DNA of 64,000 bases from Bactericera cockerelli. Its lineage: Eukaryota; Arthropoda; Insecta; Hemiptera; Triozidae. The position numbers and the translations under genes are program-made. Below are positions 23,604-35,062 of this stretch, one piece after another. The notes beneath the pieces were generated by a model. It was not told the origin of the DNA. It saw only the letters and a list, made by a program, of their open reading frames with translations, and made no database searches. How positions within the stretch are numbered: position 1 is the stretch's first letter; each line of letters starts with the position of its first letter. Location of the stretch: the NCBI GenBank assembly GCA_024516035.1, contig CM044959.1:32240118-32304117 (forward strand), read 5' to 3'.

Positions 23604-25669
23604 TTGAGCATTGATCTCTGGTGTGCCCGCTCTCAGGATTGGTTTCAGGGTACACTTAAAAGGTCCAAAGACATGTTTTATAAAAAGAGGTCTACGGTGC
23701 AGTTTCTTGGATTTTTGATATTCATAGAAATCAATTCATAGAAACGCGATCCTTTGACTAGTTTTCGAGATAAAAGGTGGGGTTATGGTGAAAAAGGTGT
23801 CTTGGCAAAATGCAGGATGTACCTCCGTGTCAGTAATTAATACATGGTAAATCTAACGGTTATTGTTCAATCAGAGTATCTGTTACTAAGGAAAGTTATC
23901 AAAACCTCCCAAACATGTCTGAGGACTCGTAAAATAATTCCCTAATACAAAATCTAATTTTGACCTGTCAGATTATTCCAAAATCAAAACCTCCTGAACA
24001 AGGCCCTGAACTGATCTGTATATACTCACATTACGATTAGCATGAGGAAGGTTTGCAATATTTCACACTCTTCCTTATATTCCAGCGTTCCTGTATGTGT
24101 GTTTGTCCCGCAGTCATTACCGTATACCGGGACCCACTACTAACAATATGTAATGTACCTCAACTACTTCAAGTTTCGCCTTTCGTCTTGCTTACTATGC
24201 AGAAGTTCAATACTGTGTTATGCAGAGGCTCCCTATGCATAATGCAATGCATTGATGTAAAATATGAAATTCCTGATTTTAAGGATCAAAAATCTTCCCG
24301 TGATTTTAAGTCACAAGTAAGTTTCAGGACAGAGTTCATTAGCCTTTCTAGTTGAAGTCAATAAGAAAAGCACTTATTTCTCAATCCGCACGTTCCGGTT
24401 TCAATTACCACCAAGAGCAGATTTTTCACCTGACAGATTAAGATTATTCTCTGGACAGTTCCTTTTTTTAATGTAAACTTTTTTTTTCTTCAATATCCGG
24501 CAAAATTTTACTTACGCAAAAGGAGGTTGGTTTGCTATTACTTCCGATAAATTTCTAATAATCGGAATTGGAAGTGTTTTTTATTTTTTCAATATTCTAA
24601 ATGCGATTAGTGAAAGCATCCTTTTGGCATTATCGATTTTATAAGAGTGTATGTAATATTGGTAGTATTAGATATTTATGTACATAAATGTATCAATAGA
24701 ACCAATAAATGAGAGACCCATGTTCTCAGTCATATCTTCGGAGCGGATCCTGTATCCTTTGCTAAAAGTTATCCTCTATTAGTATACGTATTCCTTGCTA
24801 TGTAACTGGCTAGTCAAATGGATGATCTATGTTATCACATCTCACTGTGTATTGTTTTCCAATATATGAATAATGAGCTGACGATCCCAAGCTCTCACTT
24901 TTCGATACATTTTGCTGATAAGAGCCCGAGACGGTTTCGCTTTTGTTGACTACCTAAAGTAGAACACAATGAGAGAGGACGGTGCAGCCAGCTGATGAGT
25001 GGACTCTCATCTGCTGAGATGACTATCGCTGATTAGTTCAGCGATTAGGGCGTACCTGTAGAAGAGTCTTCCGACCAGAGGATGAGATGGGACATGAGAT
25101 GACTCCACAGAGAAATGTTATCTAGGGTCAACAGCTCCAAAAGCGGAGAAGTATAAAATGGTGCGCTTAATAAACTGGAATGTATCCATCATAGGAATAG
25201 CTATAATCCATCATAAACATGTATATTGGTATATTGTGTATTTGGTTGTCTCGATCATAACATACTTACATACTCGTATACTTTTGATAGACGAAACGTT
25301 GCTCTCTCTAGCCAACATCATTTGGCTACCGATATAGTTTACCGATAATCAAAAAGATTTTCCTCATCAACAACATTATAGGTCAGGGACAACAAGAAAA
25401 GATGGCTTCAATTTCTTGATATTAGATGGGTCGTTTATCTGTTTTACCGTACATCCAGAAAAAAATTTCAATACGGCGGATCCAGCTTTTTAATTGTTTT
25501 TCAGATTTTATAGACGTCAATAATGTGAGACAGTTTTATAATTAGTCGGATTATACAAATCATCAAAGGGATAGCTTTTTATGTGTTCTGTTCCCAGCAC
25601 TGCCGCCAGAACATTTCGGGAGAGCTCATTCAAATGATTCGGCTCATAAAACCTGATTTATTTGGTGTA
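23604..25669. other. No supported gene; one hairpin relic
   Basis: At 24536-24576 TTACTTCCGATAAATTTCTAAT and GGAAGTG mark a solitary remnant of the TACTTCC hairpin element. Near 25026-25048 a short hairpin ATCGCTGA/TCAGCGAT is present. No coding sequence recognised. Confidence 0.45.
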
Positions 25670-25677
25670 TCTTCCTG

Positions 25678-25815
25678 CAGGGTCTCCAATGCTAGCCCTA
25701 TAGGGCTAGATCTAGCCCTTTTGAGAAAAATCTAGCCCCCTAGCCCTTTTTACTCAAATCTAGCCCTTTTTTCTCAAATCCAGCCCTTTTCCCTCAAATC
25801 TAGCCCTTTTTTGAG
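25678..25815 (+). repeat. hAT left end with subterminal TAGCCC repeats
   Basis: After the inverted repeat comes an 18-bp perfect palindrome CTAGCCCTATAGGGCTAG (25692-25709). Further copies of (T/C)AGCCC follow, mostly as TCTAGCCCTTTT spaced by TCAAA or TTGAGAA, seven in direct orientation in all. Subterminal motif arrays are known transposase-binding sites in hAT elements; that role here is inference. Confidence 0.85.
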
Positions 25816-26560
25816 AATCCGCCAAAAGCTAACAAATGAGTTTAATTCTAATTAAAGTTAGCTTCTCTCGAAAAAAAAAATCCAATTTTTTTTATTTTTT
25901 GTAACGCCTACTATTCATTTTTACTGCAACAAGCCAAACTCCAATGTCTAAAGGAAGCGCCTTACGAATTTTTGTCTATGCTGTATGCAGTGTAGCAGTG
26001 TATGCTTCTCCGTATCGCATCGCGCGGAAGTTTGAATTTTGAAAAATTTGAAAACTAACGACACATGGAATTCATGGAAATTTTTTGGAAAAGTTGAAAA
26101 GTTTAAAGTTTTTAATTTCCGTTTGCCATTTTATTCTTCTTCTCCTGCAGCTGCAGTCTGCACCTATTCCCGCTCTAGCAGGGTCGGTGTTTTTCTATTT
26201 GCCGTTTTAATATTTTCAATTGGTTCCTACTTTTGTGTTTACAAATAGGTAAGTCAAAATAATGTAATTTTTTTTTTTCTACTACAAATTTGATACCTAG
26301 ACTCTGTTTAATGAGAGTTGACGTTCTAGGAGCTACCTATTTAGTGAACAGGTCAAATTTAAGAGGAATTAATGAAAAGTTAGAAAGGTTTCTAGCAGAC
26401 CATAACTACTAATAATACACTAAGTTCCTTAAGCCAAATTGTGAAATTAAAAGTGTGGGCTCTCAAACAGAACATTTTTGTGTTCAACACAGTACAAGTA
26501 AATGTAAGTAAGTGTACTTACACTACTTTTTCTTCAATTGTTTACCTGTTTTAATGAAAT

Positions 26561-26763
26561 GGGTCCCCTCAAGAAGCACAGAACACCCTGTTTTTTGGTT
26601 TTCTTCTTACTTTTGTGAACTATCAGTGATCCTTCTACAGAACAATATGTATTTTAAGTAGATAGAAGGATGAATTTATTGATTCAAATTATATTATTCT
26701 CACAATATAAACACAATAAATTACCCCAAAAAATTGGGTGTTCTGTGCTTCTCGAGAGGACTC
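26561..26763. mobile_element. MITE nested in the hAT element
   Basis: About 200 bp with imperfect terminal inverted repeats of roughly 28 bp sharing AGAAGCACAGAACACCC. It is flanked by AATGAAAT (26553-26560) and AATGAAAC (26764-26771), an 8-bp target duplication with one mismatch. It has no coding capacity. It inserted into the hAT leader region. Confidence 0.75.
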
Positions 26764-27012
26764 AATGAAACAAAGTGGCAGCTTTGTTAAGAACGTCTAG
26801 ATAACAAGAGTGATGTGGATTTGTGTCATAAAATATCTGAGGTATGGCAACATTCTTTTGCTTAATTTAGGCCATTTTTATCAATTTTATCTTAATCAGT
26901 TGTTTTGTTAATTGGCTGGTAGGATGTATACACTTTCATATTGAGATGTCAACTCATTTACACTAATCTGAGCTTATGACCTTTAAAGCCATTGATAAAC
27001 TGGCACTTAGTT

Positions 27013-27188
27013 ACTATTTGGTTTGGCCTTTTCTTTCCCTACTTTTACTATTTGGTTTGGCTTTTTCTTTCCCTTCTTATATAATTTTGGTTTGGCTTTT
27101 TCTTTCTCTACTTACACTATTTTGGTTTGGCTTTTTCTTTGCCTACTTATATTATTTGGTTTGGCCTTTTCGTTCCCTACTTATTAAT
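27013..27188 (+). repeat. TTTGGTTTGGC minisatellite (first copy)
   Basis: Five imperfect units of about 35 bp, each with TTTGGTTTGGCNTTTTC and then a CTACTT-like block. The array reappears at 29319-29490 because it lies at the start of the duplicated 2.3-kb segment. Its frames translate to a hydrophobic repeat, which I do not consider a protein. Confidence 0.8.
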
Positions 27189-30100
27189 TCTTTAGGACAT
27201 ATCCATAAGTACCTATCCATAACTACGTGTAAATACTTTCTCAGGTCTGTCCTCAATTTTCAATCTATTCTGATAGCAGGTTCCACTTACCTAGTAGGTC
27301 CTTGTCAATTCTTAATCAAGTTTAATTAAATTTATTTTCATGATCTAATGACAATTTAAAGAAGAATACATTTTATTCTGTCAAAAATAAGCAATATGAA
27401 ACCCAGCCTGTATGTATTTATTTTTTTTTCATGTGTAAAATTTATTTTGCATGTACCTACTTGTACTCTAACCCTACCTACATAAGGGGAATTCCCAAGC
27501 TTTGTCACTGTTTTTTTTTTTTTTTTTTTCTTTTTAAATATTTTTACTGAGTTTTTTACTGTTTAATTACATGGAAAGTAATGGGCAGAGGGAGAGAGTT
27601 TTACTCAAGTAGACTACATTGGGTTTGATTGTTTTAGGTTAGGTTAAAATTCAGTAAGCTAGGTTTAAAAAAAATTTGGGCTGAAAAATACATACACTAA
27701 TGTGCTTCTCAAATGAACCGTTTTTGCTTTCTTCTAAACCCAGATTTTTTTAAACCCAACATTCTGAATTTGAACCCAGAATAGATTAAAAATTGAAAAG
27801 GACCTACTATACCATCTTACCCTTTTTCTCTTTTAAATTTCAGACTGAACAGTCCAATTCCTTTTGGTTGTGATTTGCCTTGAAACTTGCTTGATTTTGG
27901 TTGTGGTAACTTCCGCATCTTACTTTTAATCTATGTATTATAATCTATAATGGATAAGTTCATTATTCGTAGTCGTACAAAGATCAGTAGTTCCTCTACT
28001 CCAGTACCTAGTACAAGTTCTGCTTCTGAGCCCCCCTTAAAATGTGCTTCTAAGCCCTCTCAAGATTCTGCTTCAGTGCTGAACAAGGACAAGCCCTGTA
28101 CTTCTGTAACCAACATAGACCCTGCTGCTGTCTTAGATTCAAGTGATTTTGAGGAAGATGTTCATTGTACTCCAAAGAAAAAGTACAAGAAGAGTAGTTC
28201 CCTTACTCCAGTACCTAGTACAAGTTCTGCTTCTGAGCCCCCCTTAAAATGTGCTTCTAAGCCCTCTCAAGATTCTGCTTCAGTGCTGAACAAGGACAAG
28301 CCCTGTACTTCTGTAACCAACATAAACCCTGCTGCTGTCTTAGATTCAAGTGATTTTGAGGAAGATGTTCATTGTACTCCAAAGAAAAATTATACAAAGA
28401 AGAACTACAAACAGAAGTATACAAAATCGTGGGAATCTGATCCCATCCTGGCATCATGGATTCAACCAGCTACAGAACGAGATTTTCTTGCTTTTTGTAA
28501 ATACTGCAGAATGAATATCCGTGGGAGAAAATACCATTTGTTAAGGCATGCTGAAAATTCAAGACATTTGTCCAATGTTCAATCTGTGAAAAAAAGTATG
28601 AAATTAGACTCTCACATTGTTTTGAACAAAGATAATACCCTGGTCAACGAAGTGACTGCTGGTGAGATTAGGCTGACAGCATATGTTGCAGAACACAACT
28701 TACCGCTTGAAATTCTGGATACCCTCCCTGATTTAGTAAAAGCTGTGGCCAGTGATAGTGAAATAGCAAAAAATATTAAATGTGGCCATTCTAAAGGAGC
28801 GTATTTAATGAAAAATGCCCTAGGAAAAATGTCCCTGGAAAATTTGACGTCAAAACTGAAAGAAACTCATTTCTCGCTAATGGTTGATGAATCCACTGAC
28901 ATATCCACAACAAAATCCTTAGCAGTTGTTGTGAGATACTATGACACAGATACTAATAACGTTTGTGATTCTTTCCTCAGTTTAATCGAGGTTGAAGAAG
29001 CAACTTCCTTGGGCCTCTTTCAAGCAATCACCTCCCTATTACATGATTTGGAGATTCCCATTTCTCAGTTAGTTGGATTTGCTGCAGACAATTGCAATGT
29101 CATGATGGGAAAACACTCAGGGCTGCAGGCAAGACTAAAAGAGGTAAATCCTCATTTGTTCGTAACTGGTTGTGTGTGCCACAGCTTTCATCTATGTGCA
29201 TCAGAAGCATGCAAGCTTTTACCTTCTTCCATTGAAGAGCTATGTTGCGACATTTATGGTTTTTTGCAGCGAAGTCCAAAACGGCTTAGTGAATATAAAA
29301 ACATTCAAGACATTTTTTTTTTGGTTTGGCCTTTTCTTTCCCTACTTTTACTATTTGGTTTGGCTTTTTCTTTCCCTTCTTATATAATTTTGGTTTGGCT
29401 TTTTCTTTCTCTACTTACACTATTTTGGTTTGGCTTTTTCTTTGCCTACTTATATTATTTGGTTTGGCCTTTTCGTTCCCTACTTATTAATTCTTTAGGA
29501 CATATCCATAAGTACCTATCCATAACTACGTGTAAATACTTTCTCAGGTCTGTCCTCAATTTTCAATCTATTCTGATAGCAGGTTCCACTTACCTAGTAG
29601 GTCCTTGTCAATTCTTAATCAAGTTTAATTAAATTTATTTTCATGATCTAATGACAATTTAAAGAAGAATACATTTTATTCTGTCAAAAATAAGCAATAT
29701 GAAACCCAGCCTGTATGTATTTATTTTTTTTTTCATGTGTAAAATTTATTTTGCATGTACCTACTTGTACTCTAACCCTACCTACATAAGGGGAATTCCC
29801 AAGCTTTGTCACTGTTTTTTTTTTTTTTTTTTTTCTTTTTAAATATTTTTACTGAGTTTTTTACTGTTTAATTACATGGAAAGTAATGGGCAGAGGGAGA
29901 GAGTTTTACTCAAGTAGACTACATTGGGTTTGATTGTTTTAGGTTAGGTTAAAATTCAGTAAGCTAGGTTTAAAAAAAATTTGGGCTGAAAAATACATAC
30001 ACTAATGTGCTTCTCAAATGAACCGTTTTTGCTTTCTTCTAAACCCAGATTTTTTTAAACCCAACATTCTGAATTTGAACCCAGAATAGATTAAAAATTG

Positions 30101-31619
30101 AAAAGGACCTACTATACCATCTTACCCTTTTTCTCTTTTAAATTTCAGACTGAACAGTCCAATTCCTTTTGGTTGTGATTTGCCTTGAAACTTGCTTGAT
30201 TTTGGTTGTGGTAACTTCCGCATCTTACTTTTAATCTATGTATTATAATCTATAATGGATAAGTTCATTATTCGTAGTCGTACAAAGATCAGTAGTTCCT
30301 CTACTCCAGTACCTAGTACAAGTTCTGCTTCTGAGCCCCCCTTAAAATGTGCTTCTAAGCCCTCTCAAGATTCTGCTTCAGTGCTGAACAAGGACAAGCC
30401 CTGTACTTCTGTAACCAACATAGACCCTGCTGCTGTCTTAGATTCAAGTGATTTTGAGGAAGATGTTCATTGTACTCCAAAGAAAAAGTACAAGAAGAGT
30501 AGTTCCCTTACTCCAGTACCTAGTACAAGTTCTGCTTCTGAGCCCCCCTTAAAATGTGCTTCTAAGCCCTCTCAAGATTCTGCTTCAGTGCTGAACAAGG
30601 ACAAGCCCTGTACTTCTGTAACCAACATAAACCCTGCTGCTGTCTTAGATTCAAGTGATTTTGAGGAAGATGTTCATTGTACTCCAAAGAAAAATTATAC
30701 AAAGAAGAACTACAAACAGAAGTATACAAAATCGTGGGAATCTGATCCCATCCTGGCATCATGGATTCAACCAGCTACAGAACGAGATTTTCTTGCTTTT
30801 TGTAAATACTGCAGAATGAATATCCGTGGGAGAAAATACCATTTGTTAAGGCATGCTGAAAATTCAAGACATTTGTCCAATGTTCAATCTGTGAAAAAAA
30901 GTATGAAATTAGACTCTCACATTGTTTTGAACAAAGATAATACCCTGGTCAACGAAGTGACTGCTGGTGAGATTAGGCTGACAGCATATGTTGCAGAACA
31001 CAACTTACCGCTTGAAATTCTGGATACCCTCCCTGATTTAGTAAAAGCTGTGGCCAGTGATAGTGAAATAGCAAAAAATATTAAATGTGGCCATTCTAAA
31101 GGAGCGTATTTAATGAAAAATGCCCTAGGAAAAATGTCCCTGGAAAATTTGACGTCAAAACTGAAAGAAACTCATTTCTCGCTAATGGTTGATGAATCCA
31201 CTGACATATCCACAACAAAATCCTTAGCAGTTGTTGTGAGATACTATGACACAGATACTAATAACGTTTGTGATTCTTTCCTCAGTTTAATCGAGGTTGA
31301 AGAAGCAACTTCCTTGGGCCTCTTTCAAGCAATCACCTCCCTATTACATGATTTGGAGATTCCCATTTCTCAGTTAGTTGGATTTGCTGCAGACAATTGC
31401 AATGTCATGATGGGAAAACACTCAGGGCTGCAGGCAAGACTAAAAGAGGTAAATCCTCATTTGTTCGTAACTGGTTGTGTGTGCCACAGCTTTCATCTAT
31501 GTGCATCAGAAGCATGCAAGCTTTTACCTTCTTCCATTGAAGAGCTATGTTGCGACATTTATGGTTTTTTGCAGCGAAGTCCAAAACGGCTTAGTGAATA
31601 TAAAAACATTCAAGACATT
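27018..31619 (+). repeat. 2.3-kb direct tandem duplication inside the hAT element
   Basis: 27018-29314 recurs at 29321-31619, offset 2303-2305 bp. The only differences I found are T-run lengths (19 versus 20 at 27511/29815, 9 versus 10 in an earlier run). The unit runs from the minisatellite through the leader and about 455 codons of the transposase gene. The junction (29314-29321) is a T run. Either a recent duplication or an assembly artefact fits. Confidence 0.9.
27950..29632 (+). pseudogene. Truncated, chimeric hAT transposase copy
   Basis: The first 455 residues are identical to the full transposase at 30255, ending at NIQDI. The frame then runs through the T-rich junction into the duplicated minisatellite. 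It gains about 100 unrelated residues, strongly hydrophobic with repeated VWPF/FGLAFSF-like blocks, before a stop. The two aspartates of the catalytic core and the BED-like finger are kept. The tryptophan region and the whole C-terminal dimerisation region, with the presumed catalytic glutamate, are lost. It could not be a full transposase. If translated, it could at most act as a DNA-binding competitor. Confidence 0.85.
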
Positions 31620-32750
31620 TTAAACATCAAACCACACAAGCTCTTAAAACTAAGTGGAACTCGCTGGCTGTCACTCAATGAAGTAGTGCAGCGACTCTTG
31701 GAGCAATGGCCAGCATTGATCTCATATTTCGGGATGATTGCTTTAGAGGATAAAGAACCTCGAGCTCTTAGAATCTTAGATGGTTTGAACAACCATAAAA
31801 TAAAAGCATATTACATGTTCCTTGCATTCATCCTTCCTGGTGTAACAAAACTAAACGTACTGTTTCAAAGTTCGCAGTACTCTCTCCATTCTTTTCTCCC
31901 GACAATTGAAAATCACTTAAAACAAATTTTCAAGTATTACATGACGTCATCTTATGTAAAAGAAACTAACATTCAAAATATAAGTCCTACTGACAACAGG
32001 AACTACTTGTCAATTGAAGATATGTATTTTGGCGGGAGAATACAGACCCTCTTCTCAAATAATGAATTATCTAATGAAATGAGAGAGGTTCGTGTAAAAT
32101 GTTTGAACTTTTACATCAAGTATACACAGGAAGTCCTCAAGAGAGTTGACTTTGGCAATGCAACACTGCAGAACATTCAGTCGCTACAACCATCCAAAGC
32201 CAAGTCGGATTCTATCCGAACAATCATGCCGCTAGCGCGCAGCTTTCCAAATGTCATCAAAGAAGAGCTTTATGACGAACTTGATCGTGAATGGCAGACC
32301 CTGAAGGAAGTAGATCATATTAATGACGAAAGTTCCTTACAAGATTTCTGGAGGGACGTCTTTAAAGCCAAAAATATTTTGGATGAGCCAATGTTCCCCA
32401 TTTTGAAGATTTTCGTTCAAGCTTTGCTCTCTTTACCACACTCATCGGCAGCAACGGAGAGAATATTTTCCACTGTCAACCTGAACAAGACTAAACTGAG
32501 AAATCGTTTAGGGACCCCGATGGTAAATGCCTTAATTTTAACCAAAGAAAACCTGAAGCACAGCTCGGCAAGTAAATTCAAGATAAGCAAAAACCTGAGA
32601 GAATTAGCTGAGTCTTCGTGGAAGGCAGACCAGGTAAATTGTGAATATTCATTATTAAAGCGCTCTTTCCTAATTGTATCGTTATTATCATTATGGCCTT
32701 GCACTTGTAGTGTCCGCATTTTGTTGCTTGCAAATCATAACATTTCCTAA
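30255..32750 (+). CDS. hAT-family transposase, full length
   Basis: 831 residues as read through. The N-terminus is Ser/Pro-rich with a 69-residue unit repeated in tandem (about 11-79 and 80-148). A BED-like zinc finger follows (C183, C186, H196, H200). The catalytic domain shows MVDEST (D313), GFAAD (D380), CVCHSFH (408-414) and TRW (W471). The C-terminal hAT dimerisation region contains SSAATERIFS (E735) and LRNRLG. The protein should bind the element ends and excise it by cut and paste in the nucleus. At 32634 a good splice donor (CAG/GTAAAT, phase 0) suggests the real C-terminus is spliced, with acceptors ending at 32788 or 32855; the last 38 read-through residues are then intron. No stop or frameshift interrupts the core, so it may be active. 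Confidence 0.92.
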   Translation: MDKFIIRSRTKISSSSTPVPSTSSASEPPLKCASKPSQDSASVLNKDKPCTSVTNIDPAAVLDSSDFEEDVHCTPKKKYKKSSSLTPVPSTSSASEPPLKCASKPSQDSASVLNKDKPCTSVTNINPAAVLDSSDFEEDVHCTPKKNYTKKNYKQKYTKSWESDPILASWIQPATERDFLAFCKYCRMNIRGRKYHLLRHAENSRHLSNVQSVKKSMKLDSHIVLNKDNTLVNEVTAGEIRLTAYVAEHNLPLEILDTLPDLVKAVASDSEIAKNIKCGHSKGAYLMKNALGKMSLENLTSKLKETHFSLMVDESTDISTTKSLAVVVRYYDTDTNNVCDSFLSLIEVEEATSLGLFQAITSLLHDLEIPISQLVGFAADNCNVMMGKHSGLQARLKEVNPHLFVTGCVCHSFHLCASEACKLLPSSIEELCCDIYGFLQRSPKRLSEYKNIQDILNIKPHKLLKLSGTRWLSLNEVVQRLLEQWPALISYFGMIALEDKEPRALRILDGLNNHKIKAYYMFLAFILPGVTKLNVLFQSSQYSLHSFLPTIENHLKQIFKYYMTSSYVKETNIQNISPTDNRNYLSIEDMYFGGRIQTLFSNNELSNEMREVRVKCLNFYIKYTQEVLKRVDFGNATLQNIQSLQPSKAKSDSIRTIMPLARSFPNVIKEELYDELDREWQTLKEVDHINDESSLQDFWRDVFKAKNILDEPMFPILKIFVQALLSLPHSSAATERIFSTVNLNKTKLRNRLGTPMVNALILTKENLKHSSASKFKISKNLRELAESSWKADQVNCEYSLLKRSFLIVSLLSLWPCTCSVRILLLANHNIS

Positions 32751-32841
32751 TGTTCATCTGTTTGTTTTCCTAATGTCGTTTTTAACAGAAACTGTCCGCA
32801 TTTTGTTGCTTGCAAATCATAACTTTTCCTAATGTTCATTT
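32709..32841 (+). repeat. 84-bp-offset direct repeat over a splice acceptor
   Basis: TGTCCGCATTTTGTTGCTTG with its following sequence occurs at 32710 and again about 84 bp later, each copy ahead of a TTTAACAGAAA acceptor-like site (AG at 32787-32788 and 32854-32855). It lies at the 3' end of the transposase gene and could give alternative last exons. Confidence 0.65.
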
Positions 32842-33085
32842 GTTGTCTTTAACAGAAATCATCCTGAGTATCCTGACTCCTGAAGTGGCAGTTTACCCAT
32901 TGGCACATTATCATAGCGAATAACTAAATAATCACATTATTACTAACAAAGAACTAAAGAAAAAAATATCAAACAAAAACAATTAATACGTAGGTAAGTA
33001 AAAATTAATAAATCTACATTCAAAACGTACTCAAGTAGCGGCGTGATTTGGTAAGTTCTTTTTGCATTTATTTTTCCTACATTTT

Positions 33086-33343
33086 TTTTTTTTAAGTGGG
33101 GTTTAACGTCGCTTTCAACTGCCATGGTCATATCACGACGGGGGTTTTACCCTCCATTCGCAGGAAACTCACAAACCTGCTACTCACATTGACCTCACCC
33201 AGCCTGAGTGGGGCCGGGAAAAGCCAGCGTCACGAGAATTAGAATTTGAATGGTCACCCATCCAAGTCTTAACCTCGCTGGATGTCGCTTAACTTCGGTG
33301 TTCTGAAGGGAACCGGTGTATTCAACATGCCATCGACGCTGGC
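33086..33343 (-). mobile_element. 5S-rRNA-derived SINE nested in the hAT element
   Basis: Nearly identical to 10074-10348, with the same 5S-like head (ACACCGAAGTTAAGCGAC, GGATGGGTGACC on the minus strand). Flanked by the 14-bp target duplication TTTTCCTACATTTT (33072-33085, 33344-33357). It is younger than the hAT insertion. Confidence 0.9.
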
Positions 33344-33884
33344 TTTTCCTACATTTTGATACACAAGAAACAGGAAATGATGAAGAATTAGCTAAACACT
33401 AACTATCCCGCTAGAGTGCGACTCGGTCTACTACAAATCAAGTGAAGAATAATGATGGGTTCTTCACTTACTAAAAAACACCGTGTTTTTCGAAAAATGT
33501 TAGTTCCAAAGGATTCTTCAAGATAGCGCCAGTAGAGTTTTGCTCTCGCGAAACGGAGTTGGCGTATTTTTTGTGATATACGCCAAAGGTAGCAAAAAAG
33601 TTAAAGCGCCAAAATTTAAAAAATTCAAGAACATAAACAGATAGCATAAAAACAAGAAAAGCTAATGTACCCGAAGCTACCAACGTCTTGAAATTTTTAT
33701 CGACATTTCTACAGGGTACGGCAAAATATTTTAACTCTTATTGCTGAAGTTACCAAAGAGGTACTAATAATACATACCTCAGTCACAAGATTTTTTTACT
33801 AAGATGTTTTTTCTCGCAGAGCAAATATAATCCCACTACTAGCAGTAGTCATTTGGGTTCTATTTTTATGATATAAATTTTTAA

Positions 33885-34172
33885 ATCAATTTTGTAATTT
33901 TTATAAACTTACACGCGCACTAAAACTTTTTTTATTATTGTTGCAAATACAATTGACTGTAATTTAAGGCAAAATAACTCGATTATAACCTAATGGCACG
34001 CAGTCATATCCGACATTGAAGGAACCAAAAGGTCTGTCGTAATCTTAGTTCCTTCAATGTCGGATATGACTGCATGCCGCCATCTATAACATTCAATATT
34101 ATTTGCAACAAGAATATAAAAAGTTTTAGGGCGCGCGTAACTTAGTAATAATTACAAAAAAAATTTTTACAT
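33885..34172. mobile_element. Foldback MITE with 26-bp perfect inner stem
   Basis: 34000-34025 and 34048-34073 are perfectly complementary (26 bp) around a 22-base loop. Outside them the arms continue to pair imperfectly, through TTGCAAAT/ATTTGCAA blocks, out to ACGCGC/GCGCGCGT and T/A-rich ends. No target duplication found. Confidence 0.7.
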
Positions 34173-34304
34173 ATAGTATACAATTATATAATAATAATTC
34201 CGTGTCCGTGAGATAGGTATTGATACCTAAATCACGGTGGTGAGAGGATTACATGGACGCCCAAATCCAATGTCTAGGCTCCTTTCATGTCCATAGTATA
34301 CAAT

Positions 34305-34400
34305 TGATCACAAGCTAGATTACGACAGACCTTGGTTCCTTGACATTCGTATATAATTATATATGACTGCGTCCAAGCAGGTTTAAAGCAATAATCTTTT
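34305..34400. repeat. Partial inverted copy of the foldback element
   Basis: ATTACGACAGACC, TTGGTTCCTT and TATGACTGCG follow in the order expected from the reverse complement of 33998-34050, with substitutions. It represents about half of the foldback element just upstream. Confidence 0.55.
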
Positions 34401-35062
34401 AGGGCGATCCGAATTTCGTTGAAACAAAATTCGATTTCGACGAATTTAAATTTATGCACAAAAATAGACCAAGTGCCATGCGCGATCTCCAAAACATTAA
34501 TCTCAGCGACTTCACTTTACCTCATCGCCCTCATCGACAAGTTAACAGATGAAGAAATATAAAAAAATGAAGCTGGGAAGCAATGACTGTAGTAAGGTAA
34601 AAGAGAAAAAGGGATAGTTTAATGAGAATTAAAAATGAATTATTCTAGAGAATTTTTCGTAAAAATAATGTTTTAGGTTGTTTGTTGAACCCTGTTGAAT
34701 AATCAAATTCGTTGTTTATTTCTATACAGTAAAGATTATTATATTTAATTATTTGACAAATGATCAAACACCAAATACGCTTCAATTTCACATAATGAAG
34801 GTTTTTTTTTTAAATTACCGCCACAATTTTGTTTATATTCTTGCCAATCCCTGAATTTGCAAAAAGTAAGCGTATTTCGAGCGAAACGCTGATTTTGAGG
34901 TTAGGTGAAGAACCCAGCATAAATAATAAACCAAAAATAACACGTTTATATCGACTCAAAAGTACCTAATTAATAAATAAATTGTTAATAAAACGGACAG
35001 GTAAATATTACCTTAGTGAATACATACAAAAACACAGTTATTATTAGTATTAAAGGACATTT

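Noticed and set aside
24053..24355. 100-codon plus-strand frame
   Set aside because: No recognisable domain, no splice or regulatory context; not separable from chance.
26976..27329. Hydrophobic open frame that looks like a membrane protein
   Set aside because: It is the translation of a 35-bp minisatellite (TTTGGTTTGGC units); the same stretch also forms the false tail of the chimeric transposase.
28257..28457. Minus-strand frame opposite the transposase (also at 30562-30762)
   Set aside because: Antisense shadow of the tandem-repeated N-terminal coding sequence.
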